Of a DNA stretch of 64,000 nt, positions 1-12,564 are shown in pieces. The notes under the pieces were generated by a model, which saw only the letters and a list, made by a program, of their open reading frames with translations, did not search any database and was not told the origin of the DNA. This stretch comes from Acanthaster planci (Eukaryota > Echinodermata > Asteroidea > Valvatida > Acanthasteridae). Position numbers and translations under genes: made by a program. Within the stretch, counting starts at the first letter, position 1, and each line of letters starts with the position of its first letter. The DNA lies in assembly GCF_001949145.1 (NCBI RefSeq), contig NW_019091402.1:1530967-1594966 (forward strand). The letters are read 5' to 3'.

Positions 1-516
1 AGCACAAAGTGCAAGTTTTAACATCCAGTCTGTCACACACTGAGCCGATTTGGAAAAAAAACAAAACGCTTCGAAATTCTTCTCTAGAAATCTAATGCAA
101 ATTTACAAGCAGACGGCATCAGAATAAAATACCCTCGACTCGAGCATTTTTTTTAAACAGTATCAACCACCAAAAAGGTATGTCAAAACTTTATAAGTTT
201 AGCTACGTTCCAAACTCGTGAACATGCAGTAACATTATGAATAACATCATAAGAAATTTGATTTGAAGTGCGATAAACAGACACGGGAAGAAGAAATATC
301 TGCAAATTTCGTTAACAATTGAAACCAACGCTACTATGCATTTTTGCTTCCATTTCGAGTTAAGCCCTTTCTGTTTCAAATATTTCTCATCCTTTCGCCT
401 GAGTCTCTCTTCTCCTTTAGGACTGTAGTGAAAAACCAAGAGTCAACAAAATTATGATTAACAACCAAATCAAGATTGTTTTCAGCATTGTGACCACTTT
501 TACATCACTGTAAAAT

Positions 517-1308
517 CTAAGCGATGCAAATTTCTGAGTAGATACAGAAATCCCTGATGGTTTGAAACTTGTCCTTGTCTTCGGAGCTTGTGCTGTTGTT
601 CAGCTGGCACAGTTTTTTCCCCTCTCTGCCTTTCTTGATGTTGAAGGAGCGACATCCAGGCTCCTCATTGCAGGCCGAGCCACAGGAGGAGACGCTCTCG
701 GTGCTGAACTCCCGAACGACGTGGTCAAGGAGGCAGGTTGAGTTGAGAATGCGGCCGTGGACGTTGGTAGAGAAGCAGTAGCGACGGGGTTGGGTTGGGT
801 GATGGGTACAGTTAGCCTGGAGAACACAAAAGGCACCATGGGAATCCATACAGCTACTGTCATCCATCTTATTATCATGTCTTGCACCTATTGCAGCACA
901 ATCTTGAATCTCTCCAGTGTTATCCGGTTGCCCAGGTTGCCATCCCATGAACGGCTTGCTCCCTTCCTGGCCATCACACTTCCAGTTTCCTTCGACTTCA
1001 ATGTCATTGCAAGCAACCCAGACGTAGTAGTCACTGACCTTCTGCCGTGCCAAATTCACCATGAACTTCATTTCTTGTTGGGAGCGAGGAGCAGCCATCT
1101 TGCCTCCCATCTCTTGACAAGCTGACTTACTGCTTTCCCAGTCAGCCTTTGATTCAGTGAGGCGATAGCAAGCTTTCCTCCACAGTTGCCACCCCGACGG
1201 ACAGGAACAGTTCATGGCAGGCAGAGAGGGACAGAAGTCTGACCCCCATGCAGCATTGATGGCTGCAGTGATGGCTACAAGGCCAACAACTTTGAACACT
1301 AAGTACAT
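517..1308 (-). CDS. Secreted C-type lectin with PAN/apple domain
   Basis: Single-exon gene of 263 aa from the chosen start. Residues 1-22 form a hydrophobic signal peptide. A C-type lectin domain spans about 36-161 (start CPSGW, core WVACND near 97-102, paired cysteines at 36, 47, 64, 137, 153, 161). A PAN/apple-like module follows from about 168 to the end, with four to six cysteines and the closing motif CQLNNST. The lectin calcium-site triplet is QPD (127-129), the galactose-type form, but the usual WND triplet is replaced by MDD, so sugar binding is uncertain. The frame stays open upstream to 1431; I chose 1308 because only that Met is followed directly by a signal peptide. Such lectin-PAN proteins are usually secreted recognition proteins; that role here is inference. 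Confidence 0.87.
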   Translation of the reverse strand: MYLVFKVVGLVAITAAINAAWGSDFCPSLPAMNCSCPSGWQLWRKACYRLTESKADWESSKSACQEMGGKMAAPRSQQEMKFMVNLARQKVSDYYVWVACNDIEVEGNWKCDGQEGSKPFMGWQPGQPDNTGEIQDCAAIGARHDNKMDDSSCMDSHGAFCVLQANCTHHPTQPRRYCFSTNVHGRILNSTCLLDHVVREFSTESVSSCGSACNEEPGCRSFNIKKGREGKKLCQLNNSTSSEDKDKFQTIRDFCIYSEICIA

Positions 1309-2290
1309 GGTGACTCTCAGACAGCTAGTAGCACAGTTGTGAAGAGTATTAGACTGATGCGTTTCCATCACCTTCGTATGTGACTCTGGGAATTGGGACC
1401 CCATGACGACAAATAAAACACGAAGTCTCAAAATCAGCGATAAAACCAGATGACGATGTCAGCTATCGTTGCTGTTGTTTTTTGGACTTTGCACATTCGC
1501 TTTTTAAATTTTATGGTAAGGGAAAATGGCACGAGATGTCACAGAAAGCAGCCATTTTCATTCGGCGAAAGGCATTGTTCATTACATTGTGTTTGACTTT
1601 CCGACGTGGCAATTGTACCACGGATGAGCTGCTTCATTAATGAGCAGTGCGTAACGGCCCACTGCTTATACATAAGAGAAACTGAAAGATACTGAAAGAT
1701 CGCTGATGAAATTTCGAGACCAGCTGCTACATTCACCGATAATAGACCGACCAGTCCGAAGCAGTTGGGCAGAAATTATGGTTGACAATCGCATTTCTTT
1801 GTTGTCTTTGTGGTAGCGAACAATTAGTAATTGTTGGCGATATCAAGGGCGATGATTGCAGGAAGTCATGCATCAATTAAGCTTTCATGAGTTTGGCAAC
1901 ATGACCATTCAACTGTAAAACTGAGAAGAGATAATATATCTACCAATGGAAATAATTCTGTGGAGAGAAACACAGAAAAATACGAAAGCCCCGTAGTGCG
2001 GTCAAGCACATATTTTCATCAAGTATATTTTTCAAAGTTTGTTTTTATGAAGTATACATTTTCCAAGTTCTTTTCTACGAGATACATTTTACCAAGTTAA
2101 TTTGCTCGAGTTCATTCCCGTAAGATCCCATAATAGAAACGTTTCTGTTTTGGGAAGTTAATCATTTTACGCGATGTATTTTTTCCAAGTTGTTTTTCGG
2201 AGATTTTTTTCAAGTTCGTTTTAATGAGTTATATATACAGTATATTTGACTAAACATTTACCAATTGTCAACGTTTGGTTATTGACGGTA

Positions 2291-2557
2291 TCAAAACGCA
2301 GAATTTATGTTTAATTTCATTGTTCCTTTTATTTCTTTGAACCATAACACATGGATCTCGGATGACTTGATCCAGGAGGCAGATTGAGTTGAGAATGCGG
2401 CCATGGGTGTCGGTAGAGAAGCAGTAGCGACGGGGTCGGGTTGGGCGATGAGTACAGTTAGCCTTACGAACACAAAAGACATCATTAAAGGGATCAAAAC
2501 GCAGGATTTATTTAGGTTTAATTTCATAGTTCCTTTCATTTCTTTGAACCATAACAT
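2291..2557 (-). pseudogene. Lectin PAN-region fragment between direct repeats
   Basis: Positions 2352-2483 closely match the segment of the neighbouring lectin gene at about 713-832 (end of the lectin domain and start of the PAN module, same strand). There is no start, no flanking domain, and the frame runs out on both sides. The fragment sits between two diverged direct copies of a ~60-base AT-rich sequence, 2291-2350 and 2494-2557, both ending in TTTCTTTGAACCATAACA. It is a broken partial duplicate, not a gene. Confidence 0.7.
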
Positions 2558-3053
2558 ATGCAGGTACGGAGTCTCATCTGAGACATTATTAAACATGCCA
2601 AGTCTAATAGGGGGTCTTCCATTACATTGATATTAATTCTACAGCATGCAGTTGGAATATCAAATGACTATGGCTATGAGTGCCAGTCTGGTATTTTGCA
2701 TTTTGTATGTATTATGTATTTTGCATTTTACCAGCAAATGTATAGTACTTTTACCAAGAGTGCATACTTTCAACCACACAAAACACAAATTTGTCATTAA
2801 ATATGTGACCACGATGACGCTGTCACTTGTCATTTGAAGTCACCCTCACAGCTGGCAGTAAGCAGTTTTACTGATCTGTGACTGTAGATCCGTAATAAAT
2901 CTCACAAATAACGGTGATTTTGACCATAACAAGCATACCAAGAAAAATATTGTTTGTAAGTATTTAAATAGAATGTAATGTGTTTGTGAAGTAATAATTT
3001 TGACAAACACCTCAAATACATGATGTAGTAGGCACGTAATAAGTGGTCATGAT

Positions 3054-3059
3054 TTTATT
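3054..3059 (-). promoter_or_regulatory. Poly(A) signal of ENPP-A
   Basis: AATAAA on the minus strand beginning at the last base of the ENPP-A stop codon, which would make a very short 3' UTR. Confidence 0.45.
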
Positions 3060-6000
3060 TAGCTTTTGGTGGAGGCACTTAGAGCAACTGTTAAAAGAAT
3101 CAAGGTGGTGTGACTGCAGAGGGCGCTAACTCCACATCCGGGCGGTGACGTAGGTGGATGCTCAGATACCAGCATGTCTTTGTAATTATCTCGGGATCCA
3201 TTGTTGGGAGCTGGCACGATGTCAAGCAGTTCGCACATCAGGGGATAAATGTTTACCTGTTGGAATTCATTAAAAAAAATCATCGAATCAATCATCAAAT
3301 TCATCAACAATGTGTTAAGAACTTTGCTCAATGTGACCTGCCTACCATGGCGCTATTGTAAAGAAAAATGCAAAAGCACCATAGCGTGCCTTTTTAGTTA
3401 ATTTGTTGATGACTTTAAATGTTTTAACTTATGGCTTTCGTTGGCTCCTTTTAATCATCTGACTTAGCAGGAGTAAATCGAACCTGAAAAAGAGGATCGT
3501 TACTCAAGGAAAGCCTGAAGTTTAAGTTAGGCACGTCTTGGGGAAGTCGTTTGCTTTTAAGAAAAATAGCTTAAGAAGCGAGTTGTGGCGGAGTTTATTA
3601 TGGTTAAAAGGGAACGTCCAAAGACGAACGCATGACTGCTTGCACTAAATTCCTACTCTTCGAGACTCTTCGTTGCTATTGAAAAGAATCTTTGATGTGC
3701 TCGAAAGTAACAAGACAGAAAAGGGTGTCTGTGAAATAAATAGAACAAGAAGAACACGTCAAAGTCTTCTTTGAGGGAGATAGTCCTACCGATTCAAAGT
3801 GTCTGGCGCGATACCCCTTCCTGAAGCTGGGTCCCTGGGCGTAGAAAGATGATTTCATGGTCATGTCCCGATTGTCGTAACCATGGCCGGCTTTATCGGT
3901 AACTTCCGATTGATTAACTTGCTTTAATCAATAAGACATGAAAGAGATAACCTAATCGTTTTTGATGAATGCTTGGGCGCAGACCCTGTTGGGGGTATTT
4001 ATCCCACCACATTTTGGCAGAGAGATAGGCTATTGAACCCCCCTGAAAAAAAAAACTCAAGGAAGAGAGTAAGGAAATTTTCAGGACTTCCCAATAAACA
4101 AGTGTATTTAAATTGCACTCAAAAGTGGGAAAACCTTCAAAGAGCCGTAAATAAGTCGTTCTGATGTAAGGCAGCTTTGCAGGTGTGTAATAGACATCTT
4201 CATTTTGTTAAAACACGCTGCTCAGTGTATACTGTACGTACGTGTACATAGCTTACCATTGAACTTGGTTTTTTGGTCATAGCTTGGAGTACTACCGAAA
4301 GAAATTGTGTCCAATTACTGTGTTTGGGGTTGTCCAAGACAAAGTGCAGATTCCAAAAAGAAAGAGATCTGGTTATTCAGATTTACCAAATGCAGAAAGC
4401 AGCGAATCGAATGGGTACAGTACCCGTACATGTGCATTGACCCAAGGAGGCAGATTGAACACTGGTAGGCTAGACGATGTTGCTATACCCCATGGGTGCG
4501 TTCGCACGGTTGCTCCTGTTATTACAGCAGGGACGTGTGCGCATTACACAAAGATGCAGGAGTATACTGCCCCTCTACCGAGAGTATATACTCTCGCATG
4601 CGCACGCAAGTCCCTTTTTTCAGTTATTACAATTTGTGAAAGCCATCTTCAGTCCAGTTGATTTCACCAGCTTATTGGAATGATGCACATGTAGTGCTTC
4701 TGGACCCCAACGGAATGACATTTTTCTTTTTATTTTCTGATCTTTTCATACTTTGAATTGCTGGAAATTTCTCGAATAAGTCAGTATGGTAAAATGTAAA
4801 TGTTTCGAAGGCAAGTCTTCCAAGGTTGTTATTTTAATGGAGTCGTTAGAGATATACCTTTAACCCAAACGGGGCTGGACAACGAACCCCTTTGATATTG
4901 AAGGGAAAATGGAGTCAAGGTGCTCACTTTTGGAGACTAACTTGTGTCTTTTGACGGAGGTTATTTGGTAACAGGTCTTATGTTTCTACGCCTAAAATAC
5001 CTTATACATAGTCCAGCCGATATCCATGTAGCCTATGAGTGGCAGGTTTCGTGGGTTGTCCGCGTAGTGAAACCACGGTGGAAACTCTTCCTTCTTGTAC
5101 ATGTTAATTGACGGGTGAGCGGATTTCAACTTACTGTACACCTGTACAGTACAAATGTGATTCATAATAAGAGTACCAAATGCAGCGAAATGAATGGTTA
5201 TTGTTGCCAGCTTTTTCATCAAGTGTAAAGTGAAGGCTTAACAGAGAGGGCGCTCTACAACACAAGGCTGCGTCTAATTATGTTACATGTACAAGTCTGT
5301 TCATGAGGTAGATGTATAGAAAGGAGAATATTGAAGTCTAGAAGTGAATAAGAAATGTGTTACAGAAGTGCAGGGACGAGGTGACTAGAGTAGTCGACTG
5401 GTCACATAAATATATCCATTACATGTACTTTCTTCCTTACTCTCCAACGAAGTATTTTATATGTAAAAGAAAGCAAATCGTCGGAGAAGAGGGAAGTTGT
5501 CCCCCGCTGGATACGCCACCTATTTTTCCCCATCATCAATGAGCTATCAACAACTCAAACCGTGTAAAATGCAAAGGGGGCCATAACGATGCATGAGGGC
5601 GCAGTCCACAAACGTGGAAAACAATCTCGCCCACTTCCATTCAGCACACAGCTTTGTTTATTTGTTGCAGTACAAGCAATCTTTACTGCGCTCTCACCAA
5701 TGAATGCAGTTTATGAACATCCTAGAAACGATTAAAATTTAAACGAATTTAAGTTCGATTGTAGCAATATGGATGAACCATCCTTGGCCAAAATTGTTTG
5801 AAGAGAAAGTATTGCCAACTTCAGACTATAAAACCAAAATGGTTGATGAGTGCAGTACAGCGTGCGACTATGATTGTTTGCTTATTAAAGACCTAAAACA
5901 TAATGACGTAACGCAATACTTACCGTGGTGCATTGTGGGTGAAAGGTAGAGTCGACAGTCGCGCGCTAGCGCCAGATATTGTAAAAGGATTTTCAAATTA

Positions 6001-7864
6001 AGAAGACCTATATTTCCAAATGGTTCATGTTAACAATTGTGTGCTATTGTGTACATCAAACACACGACGAACGCCAGAGCTGCATTTTTAAAGCATCCAG
6101 GAGACTGCAAGTTTGCTCCGTCTAAAGCCCGCAACATCTCGCATTACTGGCGATTGTTTCCGCCATCTTTGATTTTATACCCACTTTTACCCACAATTCA
6201 CTGCTGTAACCACTGCGTTTATTTTCAACAAGTCTATTGTCCGTTTGCCCTCATGCATTATTCTGGTTCCAAAATTTTAGACTCACATCACAGTTATGAA
6301 ATTACCTGCTCCAGGGCGCCATCTACAGGCAAGATCTGAAACACAGACCCGCCGTCCGCGATGACAAAGTCTAAAAGCGATTCGTCGATGTACTCGAACA
6401 TTGAAAGCGCTTTGTTGTTGGAGATATTAACCATGCCATGGTCACTGGCGACGATAAAATTCAAATTTTCTCGGACGCCAGTCTCCTCCATTTTGTCCAG
6501 AATGTAGGATACCAGCTCGTTCACCTCGTCTGCCACCTTGCCCGCTTCCTCACCGATTCCAGCAGCGTGTAACATGCTGTCTAGCTTGCCAACGTACAGG
6601 AACACGACATCCAGTCCGTCTCCGTACAGCCACTCGAATACCACATCCGCTCGATCCACAAGATTGACATATTTGTGGTATGTCTCACTGGTGTAAGGGA
6701 CAAAGCGGTCCGGTAAGATGCCATCAATCGGCGTCTGTCCCCCTGGATACATGAATGAGCCCACTTTTAGACCTTGCGACTTGGCCGTGATCCAGAGGGG
6801 CTCTCCCGCCCAGTTGAACCACCAGGTGGTGTTCAGCATCTCTGACCAGCCGTTAGTCCTTTCACCAGTGACCGGATCAAAAGCTATGTTGTGTACGACA
6901 CCATGGTGCTCAATGTAGAGCCCTACAACAGGAAATCCGTACAAATGTCGTTAACTGGGATTTACATGTGTATGGCTTTTTGCCGCATCGAGAAACATCT
7001 ACAACCCAATTGTACAGCGTAGACCCTCTATTGTCAGGTAGAACTCCCTTGCCAACGCCAAACACTATGTTCTTGCAATAACAATTTTAACTAGGGACTC
7101 TTCTCTCCAAGAAGTGACCAAATGGCGATGTTGAAAATCCTCGATTGCTGAACAACTTCGCAAATTCTTTTCCCCCAAAGTTAGGAGATTCGTGCAACTT
7201 GTTTGAAAGATTTTCAATCATAAATCATTTGCAAAGGACTGTATAAAATACAGCACAATATTTTCTCAGCTTTGAAAAACATTACGATACTTTCAGATTC
7301 CTATGCTGTCCAATGATGGATTTCTTTTGATCGAAACATGTTTTAAATCTCACTAAAGCTCATAATATGAAAACCTAGATGGCAACTTATAATCGTGCCT
7401 CCATCCACGAGCCTCTCTTGAGTGTATGCTTTTACCTCTTTCATCAAAACTTGAATTTTACTGAGTATGGAAAGTCAAAAACATATACAAAACAAGCTCA
7501 AGACAATATTCCAACGTAACTTGCAACGTAAAATACAGGAGTCGACCTGACACTCTTCAGCGATCGGCTCCTAAAGGATTTGTACACGGTTGTTCAAATT
7601 CATTCATCGACCCTCTGTTAACCGTGGACCATCAGTTTGACAGTTGACACAGGTATATAAAGACTTTCAAAGGCGAAAGGTCCTGATTCCTGCTTCTGAC
7701 CCACCTGTAGCAATGCTGAACATACTTGGTGCTGACCGTGTAATGAAGACGCCATCAAGCCACTCTGCCCGCACCCCCTGCCGCTCCAACCTGTCAAGGG
7801 CCGGCATATCATAGCCCAGTCGATCCCACCGGAAGCCATCCACCAGTAGAAAGAGAAGCTTTTC
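3059..7864 (-). CDS. ENPP-A: ENPP6-like ectophosphodiesterase, 5' exon missing
   Basis: Ectonucleotide pyrophosphatase/phosphodiesterase family member, closest in layout to ENPP6, which cleaves choline phosphodiesters at the cell surface. Five exons read right to left: 7705-7864, 6306-6922, 5001-5141, 3790-3921, 3059-3256; all junctions have GT-AG and keep phase. Metal ligands are visible: Asp in LLVDGFRWD, Asp and His in KLDSMLHAAG, Asp-His in VASDHGM, His in AGHGYDN. The nucleophile position reads ITRSAPSM, so Ser replaces Thr and the usual following Asn is Ser. The C-terminus ends in a short hydrophobic run, a weak GPI-type signal. The signal-peptide exon should lie upstream (above 7864) but I could not find it up to about 10 kb. 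Large exon 6306-6922 is unsplit, as in ENPP-D. Confidence 0.85.
3973..4461 (+). pseudogene. Possible THAP-like remnant in ENPP-A intron
   Basis: Two broken stretches recall a THAP zinc-finger: one reads ..NYCVWGCPRQ.. followed by WLFRF (about 4300-4400), the other has a Trp-containing segment followed, after a stop, by VCNRHLHFV (about 4100-4215). Frames are interrupted. THAP domains occur in P-element and other transposases, so a dead transposon is the likeliest reading. The match is weak. Confidence 0.22.
4579..4596. repeat. Perfect 18-bp palindrome
   Basis: CGAGAGTATATACTCTCG is its own reverse complement. It lies in an ENPP-A intron; no function evident. Confidence 0.8.
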
Positions 7865-10660
7865 CTACCGAGAAGACAGTTAAAGTTTCAGTAAGCGCAT
7901 TGGGGATTCTTGTACTAGGGCAAGTGTCCACCCCGTGGGCAGATATTCCTACCCCAAGGAGGTTACCCGTTAAAATCTTGAAATTGACCAAAATACATTT
8001 CGCAATCCTCCTCGAGCAGAAGCACCCACTCATCGGTTGAAAAGAGCAACGTTGGTCGAAATTATTCATTTTGTTGGTAGCACGTTGATTGTAACTATTC
8101 CTTCTTTAATTATTTTCGAGCGAAAAGTTTTGGTTAACGTGCAACAAAATGGCGAAGGGTACTCTTTTCTGTTGACATATTCATCTTGTCTAGAGCGTGC
8201 AAATCCCTCAAACAAACAAAAAAACAAAACTAAAGCGCACGTGGCTTAACTAGCCAAGGCGCTTTCCATCAACCCCGCCTATTCAAGTGAGAGATGATTC
8301 GTTATTCCTATCAAATTTAAATCCTCTATAACCTCTTCGCTTTTGCGGGACCATTCAATGTCCTTGAAGAACCACAGCGCTGCAGCACGATTTATTTGGT
8401 GAAAACCTTACATGCATTATACATGCACACACACTCATTATCAGTGCAAATGTGCAGTTTCGCTTCCAACCGACGTATTCGGTTATTTTTAAAGTTCAAG
8501 GCCAGACCTGTGTAAGGCCATGATGTGCATTGAGAAGTCGGTAGGAAAAAGTTCACATTTACAATTTACCTGACATGGCCCAGAGAAAAACATACACTGC
8601 ACGAGAATGGTGCGTCCAATTGTCACACTGTTGGTATCGAATTGAGTATAAGATACCACTGAAAAAACCTGTACGCTCGCTCGGTGTGTGAAAAAAGTAC
8701 TGCGACGAAATCGGAAAAAAGTCAAAGGGGGCATTTTTGTCCTTTGCTGTTTTGGGGTTGAATCTATGTAAACATTAGAAAATTCTACCGTGTCTGAATG
8801 TGCACTGGCAATAGGGCTTTCATGTTCAGTAGGCCTATCCGCTCCGAGCAGGAATAAAAGAGGGCGTGTTTTGAAATGAAATTGACTGTCCTTTGGTACG
8901 CACTCAACGCATAGGTGCGCGAGTTTATGCAGACGCGAGCACGCTGAGTACGCTCAACGAATTTAGTCTGGACTGTATGGTCTTCGCGTGCACCCCGAAC
9001 GCGTGCAAGAACCCGGTTGGAAAACTTAACAGCATGGAGGAATAAGACCCGTTTGTCTTTCTTTCACCGTTTTTGGAGGTTGCTGTGCACTTCAGCTCAG
9101 GGCAGACAGAGTGAATGGCCGTGTCCCAATCACTTGCCTGGGGCTGGAAATCACACGCAACTCTGTGGGAACTGGCTGTAGCCACTACCATTGACTTGTG
9201 CATAATCTTAGACCACAGCCAAAGAATTTGAATACAGCCTAAGCCGGTTTTAAACCATTAGTGTTCTTGCATTAAATAGTCGGTTTGGGCGTGAACCCAG
9301 CGAGACGCTACTGGAACATTGCAACTTAATTACATGTGTGAAGAGCACTGACATTTGAACTTCAGCGTTTACATAGAATTTGGGAGGGAAAATTAATTTT
9401 ATCGAAATAAGATGAAAGCTGAATGAACTGTGAAGGTCGACAGATACGTTAGCAGTCACTCCTTGATTTCAATTATGAAATTATTATGCCGTGGGACCAC
9501 TGACACTCTGTATATTCGGTATTTAGACGACAGTAGTCAAACATGTTCAGGAACCATTTTTCAACGCGCTACCGTTCCTCACTACAAGCTCAACATTCAT
9601 GGATGTGTAATTTTGCAAGCGCTATTGTGAGGTAAGTACTGTACATAGGTGCAGAAATACAGAGAATAATGCCCGTCAAAACGTGCCAACCGAAACGACA
9701 TCGTTGCTCGACGGATAAACCTCCCCGCCGGTCCAGTGAGCAGTTACATCCCCAGATTGGCACCAAAAAATGGAATTACCTTTGCAAGGACTGGCTGAGT
9801 GGCGAATGCCAAGCTGACGACACATATTAGAGACACAAGGACCATAGTCAGAGGTGTTGGAGGTAACCTCTTGTTGGGTTTACATACGTGGACAGCCAAG
9901 ACCTTCCATAAAGCCACTTACCACATGTAAACGGTGAACGTTTGACCCACAACCACTACACTGTTAAACCTAATCAGTGAACATCAGCACAGTTCCCAGT
10001 ATCTATTCAACCTTTGTCCATGAACCTTTCAAGGTAAAGTTTGTCAAATCTCAAACCTCTTTATCATTTTATGTGTATATATAATTTTGAACCTAATCAT
10101 ATTATGTCCAACTCTACTCATGCTTACATCAAAAGAATAAATTGACTCGTGAATTCTTGTGTTCCTGCGCTACCGGTTAATTTTTGACGTGGTATCGATA
10201 ACTACAATTAATTTTCGATAGAAATCTGCTTGTTCCTATTACTTGCACCCAAGGACGCCGAAACTGAGTGGTTATAACACTACCAGAAAGTACATATATG
10301 TAGACTATAGTCAAACTACTTTAGTTAGTTGGCATTCAGTTTGTTGTGTTGGAAATTATTGTAACCTCTGATAGTTACCCGAAGTCACACATAAAAAATA
10401 TACCATTTGTTTCAAACCAGTTATATTTGTATCAGTCATCGATGCTGCATCATCTTCTGCAAAGGTTCTTCAGGGATCTGCATGTACAATCTGCTCACTG
10501 TTTTATTCTCCCATCCCTGATACAGTGTCCTATATTTGCCACGCGCATCTCGCATCTCGCCTCACGGATCCCCCAGCGGATCTTAACCCGCAGACCTCGC
10601 CCCGAGAAAGGCCGTGGTATTTGCGTTTTAAGCAGGCAAGACTGTCAGTGGTTGCGGAGG
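7865..10660. other. Region without recognised gene
   Basis: About 2.8 kb upstream of ENPP-A exon 7705-7864. It should contain the ENPP-A first exon and promoter, but no minus-strand ATG followed by a signal peptide and a phase-0 donor stands out. Short open frames here have no recognisable domain. An unseen exon is possible. Confidence 0.5.
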
Positions 10661-10676
10661 TCTGACTCAATCGATT

Positions 10677-11237
10677 TCAAAATACATAGACTACTTTTTG
10701 CTTCCACTTGTCAAACAAAGAAGCACATATACACAAGATTCTGGGCACGTGCTTGAAAACCTTAACAAATTGACTGAGAAAAAAGAAAGTGAAGAAAGCT
10801 TGTTTGGGTCTTTCTGTTTGCCTTCTGCCTCGCTTGATCTTCATCCATGCCTTCGTTGACGTACTTGCCATCTTTTCATCCCTCATCTCCCTATGCGTTT
10901 CTTTAGCTTCAGCCAGCCAATCTTGGTAGGCGGCATTATCTTCCAAATCTGAACTGTCTTCATCCTAGGTTTCGTCATCGACTTCCTCAACAGAATGCAG
11001 GACTGTTTCACGACGAAGAGGAGCATACCTAAAAGATAACAGTCTGTAGAGACAAATTGTTCCAAAAATAATGAGTACATGTAATAACTCTGATTTAAAG
11101 TTAACAAACTTCCGGTAATCACCCTTGTAGTTATTCTTAAAATTACTAAAATGATTATTGTAAAAAATCAACGATGAACAACGGGAAATAAAACGGTACC
11201 AGTACAAACCTACCAGAAACCAATATGTGAAGTCCAC
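10677..11237 (-). pseudogene. Small membrane-plus-acidic protein remnant
   Basis: On the minus strand one frame reads a hydrophobic stretch (VLIIFGTICLYRLLSF), then APLRRETVLHSVEEVDDE, an in-frame TAG at about 10966, then an acidic and charged tail (DSSDLEDNAAYQDWL, then a Lys/Arg-rich end). A second copy of the first half, inverted, lies at 28040-28500. A possible splice acceptor (TTATCTTTTAG) precedes the YAPLRR segment. I do not recognise the family. It could be a decayed gene or part of a repeat with old coding content. Confidence 0.35.
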
Positions 11238-11784
11238 CGAATTTGTTTTGTGTTATACTTATCAGTATGACTATCGAATAATAATTTTCAGGTGGGATAT
11301 TGGCCGGAACTGCTACACAATATTCCACAGCACGACGAATAAATTTACCCCCTTGGCAACGTATTAAAAATCCCAACTGACGTCATGCCACCCCCAGAAC
11401 TCTTAATTTTATATAATGCTGTATTTTACATTTAGGTTCCGCAATAACGAACAACAGTAACGCTCCGCTCTGACTGAATTTGTGAAACGTATACATGTAC
11501 AGGGTAACGAGACGTAAAACACTCCAGTTCAAAGGATTAAAAATTCAGCTAGGGGCAATAGAGTCTTCTTCCTGTATCGATCAAATCTCGGTAGCCATAG
11601 TAAGCCAAACCCAAGACCGCTAGCATGTGGGCGCCCTCTCTTCCTTAGTGTCCAAAGGTTAAGTCAGACCAACGCTCACTTCCAACGTACACTATGTAAC
11701 CATTAACACAATAGTCAGCCGACACAGCTCAGCCACTACATTCCTAATCTAGGGATTATCCCTTTCATTACCCGGCGGCACGAG

Positions 11785-11826
11785 CTGTCTATGGGTGCAC
11801 CACTAAAAATAAATTCCCATAGACAG
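11785..11826. repeat. Short inverted repeat
   Basis: CTGTCTATGGG at 11785-11795 is mirrored exactly by CCCATAGACAG at 11816-11826 with a 20-base A-rich loop. Position 11956 nearby is an ambiguous base. Confidence 0.7.
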
Positions 11827-12199
11827 CAGTGATAAATCCCCATACTTCAGAAATATTTTAAAAATACAACTCTCACAGGTGTTCAGGCTGCACAGAAAAA
11901 TGCTGTTCCACATGTCCTCTTTCATTTTCCTTTCAATTTTCCTTTCAAGTTTTAGNCTTTGGGTCCGGCCCAGAGGTCCAGTCTCATATTTCTTCAATTC
12001 CTCAGTTCCATGTCTCTCAGGACCCTCTAATATAGAATATTTTGAGTGTATAACTTTTATTAATGAGCTCGGCGGACATATTTCTGGCCTAATTACGAGG
12101 GTGCACCCCTATTGTGTAGGGATTATCGCTTCCTACTCCTTGATTACATTAGGATTGCCTGGTGGGCCAGTCAGTGTACCATCACACACTGTATGACTC

Positions 12200-12480
12200 A
12201 TCCTCTTTCATCATGTTGTGCCATAAATTCATAAGCAAGGTCAAATTGTACCCAAAATTTTTACCCCATGCTATGCCTTATTCCTATTTTATCCCATACA
12301 CCAGGGTCAACCTGTACCAAACTTTCTGACCTTATCCTATGCCTATCCCTTTCCAAAGGTCATTCTGTACTATCATTTTTCACCCTACACGTCATTCCTA
12401 TCCATATCAATATCATTATTATATACTTATGCATATTAATGACCCTTCTCTTTTTAGGTCAAAGGTCAAATTGTGCTCAA
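12200..12480. repeat. Imperfect ~80-bp tandem repeat
   Basis: Roughly three degenerate units sharing AAGGTCAAATTGTACC-like starts and a CCTATGCCTTATCC-like middle. Non-coding. Confidence 0.5.
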
Positions 12481-12564
12481 TAGGCCCCCCCACTACTGAC
12501 GAGCTACCGACTAAAGGAGCCTTTCCATTTGCAAGTCACTACTTTATACGTAAAATGTTGCATA

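Noticed and set aside
3790-3921. Loss of a zinc-binding His in ENPPs (FYAQGP where other ENPPs have AHGP-like residues)
   Set aside because: The metal-binding His is the one in the upstream HGYDN motif, which is intact in all copies; the AQGP position is not a ligand.
4284-4661. 125-residue plus frame in ENPP-A intron as a gene
   Set aside because: The THAP-like signal is in a different frame; this frame lacks a recognisable domain.
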